From contig NC_081412.1 of assembly GCF_030272615.1 (NCBI RefSeq), forward strand, positions 98,889,796 to 98,953,795: a stretch of 64,000 nt of DNA, given 5' to 3'. Shown here in pieces: positions 58,057 to 64,000 of this stretch. How positions within the stretch are numbered: the first letter of the stretch is position 1; every line of letters begins with the position of its first letter. Origin of the DNA: Cryptomeria japonica (Eukaryota > Streptophyta > Pinopsida > Cupressales > Cupressaceae). The translations under genes were made by a program, and so were the position numbers. Below the pieces are notes generated by a model. The model did no database searches. It had not been told where the DNA came from and worked only from the letters and a program-made list of their open reading frames with translations.

Positions 58057-61000
58057 ATGGCTACATCTAGTATCACAACCCCTCTGGTTGTCAATATCAC
58101 TGAGTGTGCTCATCCCAATTTTAAAAATCACCCATTCATTTTGATGGAGGATGACCCTAAGAGTGCTTTTACATCTATACCCCTCAGAGTGCTACACAAT
58201 GAAGATATAAGGATTTACACACATTATCTAATTGAAGAATTGGGAAGCTCCCAATTGCTGAATCTTTTCAACCACTGGTTATCTGATCAAAGTTCCATTT
58301 TGAAACCTAAATTTTAGGAATTGGGTAAGAAGGGTTTTGCATAATTTGTGAAGTTTTCGATGACATATGAACAAGAGTGGATCCAGTTTATCTAGAGTCA
58401 TGTTCACGGTGAATTCATGTGGTTGGATAAGCTACACAAGATCATTAAAGGAGTGATTCAGGTAGTTATAGGGTTGTGTGCATCCGGTCTATTGTCATCT
58501 CTGAAAAATAGTGAAAAACGACATTGTAACCAACACAACTGGCTGAAATTTTGATAAACGATCAATATTGATGACATGTTGGAGGATTTCATTTGGTTTG
58601 CATCTATGGTGATAGGCTATAAGATTTATTACTCCAACCGAATGAACTTTATATCCGGTACTGCAGTGTACGCTGCATATGAGATGTTAAGAGAGAACAA
58701 GAAATATGATCTTTACAAGTTGCTTTGAAGTGATCTCATCAAGAATCTGAAGACGATCAAAGAAAACAAGAAGCACCCATTTAAATATGGTACCCTACTT
58801 TTGTGCATATTCTTCTATTTCAAGAATGAGATTTTGGGAGTTGGTCGGTTACAGTGGGCATTTGATAGGCCTGTGGGAATGCAGATTTAGGAGTATGTCT
58901 ATAGCTCTAGTTACTCCAAAGCCCAAAATAAGAATATATGGGGATCTTTCAAGATATTTAAGAGAAAATGCATGAGAGTGAGAGAATCCCTAAAGCTATT
59001 ATAGAAAAATTTACCGACACCATATGTTTCATGGTTGACACCGATTAGTGCTTGATAGAAGTGGTGGAGCCCTGAACTTCATGGATTCTACCAGTGGGGT
59101 ATGAGGTTGATGAATAAATTTGGGAACTATATGCGCAACATTTGCTAAGGAAACTGGTGGACTCTAATGAAGAAAGGTTCAGAATCTACAAGGAGAAGAG
59201 CCTAAAACTTCATCAGCAATTTAAGAGACCAATTATTCAAAAGAAGCTTAAAAAAGAGGTTAAATCTTTTGTAGAAAGCATGGGGATATCAAAAGAGGAT
59301 GTTCAGAAAGCTAGAAAGGAAAACATTACCTCTGAAGGGAAATCAGTAAGAGTGAAGAAGGAACCGACAACAGTCCCCAAGACAAAAGCTAGAACTAGAA
59401 GTACTGCTCCCATTTCTCAACCTCCCAAGCCTAAATCATCAGTTAAGCCATCCGGTGGAGTGCAGAAGAAGAAATCAGTTAGATTTATGGTAGTTGATGA
59501 AGAAGAAACTGAATTAGATGAGGCAGTAAGACACGTAAAGGCAAAATCTCCTAAAGACATTAAGGTTTCTTAGGAGAAACCATCTGAAAAAATAAGATCC
59601 AACAAGAAACCAAAATCTAAGCTTGATGAAGCATTGAAGTCAGGAAAAATTCAAGGTAATACATTTTTGTGCCTCCTATTACATTAGAATAAATTGTTAA
59701 TTCAGTTGTCAAAGATGGTAATTTGCAACCACTATCTTAGTGGTATGAAAATTTTGATGAAAGTGGGAAGAGGTCATTATAAGAAGTCATAGTTGAATAT
59801 ATGAATGTATATAGTAAAGCCTTGATAGAGTTTTCATCTATAATTTTGAAGAGTTTGTATGACATTTTGGATGCTCGAAAACTAACAACAAATAAATAAG
59901 ATGACAAATTGATGGAATATATATTAGTCAATTTATGTTCGGTTATTACCAAGGAGGAGATATATAGATTACTCCAGTTATCCAAGGATAAGTTTCAAAG
60001 TAAGCACAAAGTAAACAAGATCATGTTTGGTAAAATTGATGAAGTGGCTAAGGAAACAAAGAAGATTTGGACAATTTTTTTGCAAGAAAATCAATATGAA
60101 GTCAATTCGGCAAAGGAACAAGATGACACTCATCTGAAAACTGAGCAGACTAAGGTGGATACACCTTCAATTTCAGAAGAGCCTCCAGTTGTGCAGGTAG
60201 TAGGTGATACTTCTATTCTGGAAGTTCTGTCAGCAGATCATGTAGAAGCCAATATTCTGGAAGGAAGTAGAGTGGAGAATGATGCAGGTGTGGGTGAAGC
60301 AGACAAGGTTGAGATCTCTTTGGTACCTGAAAAGGAATCAGTTCCAAAAGAAAATGTTGAGAAGATAAAGGTCAAGGTTGAAGTCAGAATTGATACAAGA
60401 GACATTCCAAAGATGGTAAAAGGTAAGTAGGTCATTGATGACCTAGAGTTTATACAAGGACCAATCAATCTTTCATCCCTATCTCCCATACAAAAACTTC
60501 AGTTGGCATCTTTTGCTCAAGCCAAAGCCACTGAATATCTTTTGAAATCACACACTAAAGGCAACTTTTTGATGAACATGACAATCCATACTTTGGAGAA
60601 TCTAATGCCCTCATTCCAAAAAGATACATCTGATACTTCATTCGAACAATTAAGAAGACTAATTGATTCCGTTGATTCCTATTTTGAATCTTTTGATAAA
60701 TTTGCAAAGGTAAAGGTCAAAAGTGAATTTGATGCTAAAAGGCTCAATACTTTGAAGAAAATGATCTCAAATGACAAACCTACATTAAGTAATTGTGTGA
60801 AAAGCATGCAAGATGCAATAACCATAGGTGGAAACTTGTATAAATCATGCTTATCCTTTAACAAGTTCAGTGTGGATATTGAGAAGAAGTCTCAAGAGTA
60901 CAAGGATCAGTTGGAAAGAATATCTAAGTCAGTTGATCCGTTGTCAAATTCATTAAGCCAACATGAAAATTGAGTAACTTCATTGCTTGAGAATATTTGA

Positions 61001-61267
61001 AGTCTGAGTTATGACCAAGAAAGGATAATTGGTAGAGTTGGAGAACTTAGGAGTCATATTGTCCCTCAGTTGGATGTAATACTAAGTGCTCTTCAGGATG
61101 CTCAGAGTGCTCTCAAGACAGGTGATCCAGATGATATCAAGACCGCAAAAGCGCAGTATTATCTTCTCAGTAGGTTCATAACAATTTTTTAGGATCTGCA
61201 AAAGGCTTGGGATAGTCACTTGGACTCTTTGAAGAACCTGTATGAAAATATCTTCAAATTTTTGTGA
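58057..61267 (+). pseudogene. Element G ORF2: unknown long protein
   Basis: Starts MATSSITTPLVVNI at 58057 and ends NIFKFL-TGA at 61265-61267, about 1070 codons with several stops and frameshifts. N-terminal domain (to about 58950): HKIIKGVIQVVIGLCASG, FISGTAVYAAYEMLREN and FKYGTLLLCIFFYFKNE. Middle: Lys/Ser/Pro/Glu-rich (59140-59580, 60110-60420). C-terminal part (60500-61267): helical and coiled-coil-like. The architecture (globular N, charged middle, coiled-coil C) parallels LINE ORF3 at 28665-30560. I do not recognise a function; no pol motif is present. Confidence 0.65.
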
Positions 61268-61490
61268 AGACTGTACAACATTTTTGGCTTCAATTCTTGA
61301 TTTACAGTATCTTACCTTTGTCATTGATGTCAAATGGGGAGTGTATAGGAGTGAAAAATGTTGATCGAAGGGGGAATTCCTTAATTCTTTGATTCTTTGG
61401 AATTCAGTGATCAAATTTTTGGTTGCAGTGTATATACTTTAGTTTTGATCTAAAACTTAGTCTTTTTTCACTAAGTGTTGCCATCAATGC

Positions 61491-61503
61491 CAAAAGGGGA
61501 GAT
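61491..61503 (+). other. Polypurine tract of G
   Basis: CAAAAGGGGAGAT directly before TGTTGGCAAG, the classic copia arrangement. Confidence 0.88.
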
Positions 61504-62433
61504 TGTTGGCAAGAGAAACTATATGTATGTTGAGATGTTGTCATTGATGGAAAATCATATTAGTTTTGGCATTCACACTTCATGTTTTCATCATTCCAGA
61601 AGATTTATAGGAGATTGATCAAGTATTGGTGAGGTTTGGTGAAAATAGGATATCCGACAAAGTGTACAATGTTTTGGTTAAGTACTATGCTTTATGGATT
61701 CCAAGAAAAGTTTTTAGATATGCAATTTACCTTATTCATGGTTTGTGGCCTGCAGTGATAAGTTTTGTACAAGTTAGAAGGTCCAGTAATCACGTCTTTG
61801 GTTAGAACAGTGGTTATCTATGGTAGCGTGTGGTAATTTTGTTTGCAGATCTTGCAGATCGATTTTTGTGGTTGATTGTGTCTTCAAGGTTGGTAAGACG
61901 ACTTGTGGGAAGTGTGTGGACATTTTATTTTAGTTTGATTAATTATTTTTGGATCAGTTTGAGCAGACTTGGGTAACACGTTTCATGTTGCATGTTATAT
62001 GGTTTTTGGGCTGACATGGTGGTAACCTAAATTGGTGATGCAAATATATGACATCTTTATTAGATCATTTTGGTATTCGATGATTGCATGGGATGTGTGT
62101 GATCAATTGTGCATATTTTCACATGCATAAGGTGAAGATTTATGCTCCAATATGTTGCAGAATATCAGAATAGAGCAGTTTTGTAAGACATAGCAAGAAT
62201 ATGTTTTGTGCTTAACCAAAGCTATATCTAGACATTTGTTGATGCTACTTCATATTTCAAACTTTATTGTAATCTCTTACAAAGTTTTTTAAGGCAGTGA
62301 GGCTTCCGAGTTGTAGCCCTTATTTGTAAATTGAGCAGTGAGCTCTAGGCAGTGTGCTTGAATGCATGTGCATTCCCTCTATGTAACATTTTTATACTTT
62401 TAATAGAGTATACTAATATTGTGGGTTTGAATT
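61504..62433 (+). repeat. Element G 3' LTR, truncated by H
   Basis: Matches 55238 to about 56166 and stops at gtgggtttgaatt, where H begins. The last about 190 bases of the LTR are expected to the right of H. Confidence 0.87.
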
Positions 62434-63669
62434 TGTAATATGGTAAAAAATGATGAGGGGAGATCAAGTGGAAAGCTTCACTCCCCTCAAAAGAGGAATG
62501 AAAGTTTCATAAAGGATTCCCTGCAAATTTTTACACATTACATTCAAAAGAGGGATTGAATTCACTAGATCCAATCCCCAATAGTAAGAGATTGAATGCT
62601 AAGTGAATTCTAGTAAATTTGGAAATTATTAGGAAAGTAAATTGACCCTATTTTGTAATAGACTATTTGAATTAAGAAAATTAAGACCAAGTGCAGAAAT
62701 GACAAAGAAATGATTATATATTGAGATAGAGATGCAGGATGAGGCTGTGCACCTAGAATTAGGAGTAGGATGTCGAGACGAAGCTTCCCTACAAATCTGA
62801 GAAAAATTTATAGGGACTATGCATAAGTTATGCACAGTCCTTCAAAAAATCTGCGTGCTGATGTGTTTTTTCATCTCTGAAAATGAAGCCTGAACCTGCA
62901 ATTATAGCCATGCACCTGCAACCTACACACATAAAAGAGGAAAATATTGTTGGGATTGAGGATTTGCCTTTAGGTCAAACCCCATTTTGGAATTAACTAA
63001 GTGGTTGTAAAATGCTGCAAGTAAATGAAAGGAAATATCTAAAATAAAATCCACCTCAAGAAGGGGATGTATTTGAGATGTTGATACCTTTGTAGATGAA
63101 TTTTCTTGAATGGATTTGTGAAATATGATGTCTTGAGTGTTAATAGAAATCTCCTCTTCAATGGTTGAATCCTTGTCTTGAATGCAACACCTAGCCTTGA
63201 AAGGAGAATTTAAATGCTCAATACTTGAATGAATTTTTGAATGCTTGATGCTTGATGATAATGTCACCTTGTAATTTTGCCTTATGATCCACTTTATTTT
63301 CTCTTATGATCAACTTATACATATAGGAGGGGAAGTGCTTCATATATACTTTCCAATTAGGGATGTTTAGGTAATTTCCCATCTTAGGCCAACATAGGAA
63401 AAACTTTTCCCACTCAACAATTGACAAGCCCAGTGCAAGGGGGGATCAAAGGGGGCCCAAAATAGGGCCAGGATAAGGGCACCACACCCCTATCTTGCCC
63501 TGATTTATTCCAAGCACCAACAAAAAGGTAGTGCATAATGATGAAAAATACAAGTTTTTGATGTCATAAGCATGTTTCGGGTTTCCGATTAGGATTAGGG
63601 ATTCTCTCGCTAATGTAAAGACCCAAATGCGACCAAAAATTGCAAGGGTCATAATTTTATGACACTACA
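62434..63669 (-). repeat. Element H 3' LTR
   Basis: 1236 bp; minus-strand start TGTAGTGTCATAAAATTATG and end ATTACA. The last 20 or so bases before ATTACA are rearranged relative to A (tgtaatatggtaaaaaatga against the expected tgtaatgtcacc...). It has only a remnant of the GC-rich hairpin array, near 63430-63505. Confidence 0.85.
63341..63350 (-). promoter_or_regulatory. TATA-like box in H LTR
   Basis: AGTATATATG on the minus strand, aligned with agtatataagg of D and aagtatttaag of A. Confidence 0.5.
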
Positions 63670-63686
63670 TTTAGCCCCCACTTTAG
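63670..63686 (-). other. Polypurine tract of H
   Basis: Minus strand CTAAAGTGGGGGCTAAA, identical in core to A and D. Confidence 0.88.
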
Positions 63687-64000
63687 CGGGAGTATAAGCG
63701 TACGCCAATACTACTGGTAAAGTACAAAGAGACAAGATTCAAAGACTTTCACCATGTTAAGGAGGCAAGATGCATTAAGCCCCCAGTGGACTAAGGATCT
63801 TACAACTTCGATTGTCAAAGTAAAAGGGAAGATCAAGAGGGAGAACCATGACTGCAAGTAGTAAAGTTCCCCTCATTATGAGTCATGAAAAGAAAGGATA
63901 CCAAAAATTACAAAGCAAAGCCAAAGTCCACTAAGTAACTCCAAGTATCAAGAAGGAAAATATGAGCGAAGTGTATGCCCCCATGTTAAAGAGATTGCGT
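63687..64000 (-). other. Element H 3' untranslated region
   Basis: Reverse complement closely matches 8410-8732 of A, including the gtacgctyatactcccgc and ggcatacactyygctcatat strings. No gene. Confidence 0.75.

Larger units (their letters stand above)
55238..62433 (+). mobile_element. Element G: Ty1/copia-type LTR retrotransposon without visible pol
   Basis: LTRs at 55238-56356 and 61504-62433 (the latter cut by H), TGTTGG start and CCAATA (from CCAACA) end, initiator-Met-type primer site TGGTATTAGAGCC, and polypurine tract AAAAGGGGAGAT. These are copia hallmarks. The interior has a gag-like ORF with zinc knuckles and a second ORF of about 1000 codons, but no protease, integrase, RT or RNase H motif. 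It is therefore probably a non-autonomous copia derivative. The left flank is aatta (55233-55237); the right flank lies beyond H. Confidence 0.85.
62434..64000 (-). mobile_element. Element H: A-family non-autonomous element, 3' end
   Basis: Inverse copy of the A-family 3' end: LTR 62434-63669, polypurine tract, and internal sequence up to 64000 matching 8410-8749. The body continues beyond the window. It inserted into the 3' LTR of G, so it is younger than G. Confidence 0.88.

Noticed and set aside
1-64000. tRNA, rRNA or microRNA genes
   Set aside because: No cloverleaf-type or rRNA-like sequence recognised by eye; a tRNAscan-SE or Infernal run would be needed to exclude small RNAs fully.

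Overview
The window looks like intergenic DNA from a large, repeat-rich plant genome, with no host gene, tRNA or rRNA that I can support. The land-plant assignment rests on Ty3/gypsy polyproteins with a G-patch segment, plant-type L1 LINEs with a DUF4283-like ORF1 and an RNase H domain, plant mobile domain (PMD) ORFs, and Ty1/copia-type LTRs with an initiator-Met primer site. The size and age of the nest suggest a gymnosperm, but the sequence alone does not prove it.

Almost everything is retrotransposon inside retrotransposon. I use letters for the elements. D (plus strand) is the oldest recognisable layer; only its 3' internal part (19505-20456, 21195-21660) and its 3' LTR (21661-22831, finished at 47939-47978) lie in the window. 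C (minus, <1 to 19504) is a Ty3/gypsy element with gag, protease, G-patch, RT, RNase H and integrase; it adjoins and probably sits in D. Inside the integrase gene of C lies A (plus, 2094-10000), a complete non-autonomous element with both LTRs, 5-bp target duplications and a gag-protease gene but no RT or integrase. B1 (20457-21189) is a probable solo LTR in D.

E (minus, 22832-47933) is a 25-kb composite Ty3/gypsy element inserted in the 3' LTR of D. Its own part comprises two LTRs, gag, protease, G-patch, a deleted RT, RNase H, integrase and a PMD ORF in antisense. Inside E are a Ty1/copia-type solo LTR with a perfect target duplication (27076-28083) and an L1-type LINE (about 28450-36540) with three tightly packed ORFs. 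To the right lies F (minus, about 48200-55237), another gypsy element of which the 3' LTR, antisense PMD ORF and integrase are visible. Its integrase is broken by G (plus, 55238-62433), a Ty1/copia-type element with a coiled-coil/zinc-knuckle gag-like ORF and a second long ORF of unknown function but no visible pol. The 3' LTR of G is interrupted by H (minus, 62434 to beyond 64000), a second member of the A family.

All coding regions are decayed. In A and G the in-frame stops are nearly all explicable as C-to-T changes (CGA to TGA, CAA to TAA, CAG to TAG), as expected from deamination of methylated cytosine. The most unusual points are the LINE with an extra ORF3 overlapping ORF2 by 20 nt, the presence of accessory non-replicative ORFs in all three retroelement classes (gypsy PMD, copia-type ORF2, LINE ORF3), the gag-protease-only A/H family, and a clean insertion stratigraphy supported by target duplications.
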